NCBI GenBank assembly: GCA_002454845.1
Contig: DKJQ01000307.1
Coordinates: 1-6,602 of the forward strand
DNA length: 6,602 bases
Source: Ignavibacteria bacterium UBA6688
Lineage (GTDB): Bacteria; Bacteroidota; Ignavibacteria; UBA10030
Direction of reading: 5' to 3'
Shown here: piece after piece, positions 6,296 through 6,602 of the stretch
How positions within the stretch are numbered: the first letter of the stretch is position 1
Layout: the number at the start of each line of letters is the position of its first letter
Position numbers and translations under genes: made by a program
Notes under the pieces: generated by a model
Told to the model about the DNA's origin: nothing
Database searches by the model: none
The model's input: only the letters and a program-made list of their open reading frames with translations

Positions 6296-6602
6296 ATGAA
6301 AATCACCTCCACCTTCATCGTACTTCTCTGTTGCCTGACAACCGTCGCTGCCCGGCAGCAGGGTGATCCCTCTCCTCTGTCACGCACCGACCTTCACCGG
6401 CTCTCACAGCAATGGAAGCAAGCCTACAACAGTAAGGATTCGAAAAATCTCGTCCCCCTGTATGCGATGGATGCCGAGTACATCTCCGCCCATGTTCCCG
6501 GGTGTGTTGCCCGCGGGCGTGATGCGGTGATTGCAAATTTTCAGGCGGGGATCGATACCGGCGGCTTCATCGACTCCATTGACGTCCTTTCAACCCATGC
6601 GT
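6296..6602 (+). CDS. Secreted NTF2-like/DUF4440 protein, 5' part only
   Basis: An open frame starts at ATG 6296 and runs off the window after 102 codons, so it is partial at its 3' end. Residues 1-19 form a Sec signal peptide (K2, hydrophobic FIVLLCCLTTVA, likely cleavage after VAA at 17-19). The mature part, LSQQWKQAYNSKDSKNL (36-52), then VPLYAMDAEYISAH and ARGRDAVIANFQAG (72-85), follows the start of the SnoaL-like/DUF4440 cone fold: a first helix with W..AYN..D, a ly..DAey strand, and a GRdAv..nF helix. These domains act as binding cups or small enzymes, so no substrate can be assigned. Two neighbouring Cys (12, 13) are in the signal core and do not form a lipobox. No close Shine-Dalgarno sequence is seen; AGGAAGAG near 6264 is too far. 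It lies 51 bp after the DUF362 gene. Confidence 0.75.
   Translation, partial: MKITSTFIVLLCCLTTVAARQQGDPSPLSRTDLHRLSQQWKQAYNSKDSKNLVPLYAMDAEYISAHVPGCVARGRDAVIANFQAGIDTGGFIDSIDVLSTHA

Overview
The window looks like a chromosomal fragment from a moderately GC-rich bacterium of the FCB superphylum, probably the Ignavibacteria/Bacteroidota side. The best evidence is the 540-residue protein at 4622-6244. Its C-terminus starts with the NYPNPFNP motif and has the layout of a type A sorting domain of the type IX secretion system (T9SS), which is largely restricted to that group. All genes seen are on the plus strand. There are no RNA genes, insertion sequences or CRISPR arrays.

Left part (1-2598) holds ordinary housekeeping or accessory genes. 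They are a class I SAM-dependent methyltransferase (96-881), a stand-alone CheY-like receiver protein (best start 1049, end 1435), and an aldo/keto reductase very close to E. coli YghZ/Gpr, L-glyceraldehyde 3-phosphate reductase (1603-2598). These are separated by 167-bp gaps and need not share a function.

A 266-bp gap (2599-2864) follows. It ends in a striking inverted repeat whose right arm contains the start codon of the next gene.

Right part (2865 to the window end) is a compact same-strand cluster with gaps of 60, 77 and 51 bp and no convincing terminator between genes. It encodes a two-part protein with a cysteine-rich C-terminal DUF116 domain (2865-4058), a small lipoprotein resembling the DUF6567 family (4119-4544), a DUF362 protein carrying both a twin-arginine signal and a T9SS type A sorting domain (4622-6244), and the 5' part of a secreted NTF2-like/DUF4440 protein (6296 to beyond 6602). 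Three of the four products appear to be exported, so this may be a cell-envelope or surface system, with the DUF116 protein as its cytoplasmic, probably metal-binding or Fe-S, member. No role is established for it.

The points most worth following up are the Tat plus T9SS combination on the DUF362 protein, the DUF116/DUF362 neighbourhood, and the hairpin over the DUF116 start codon.
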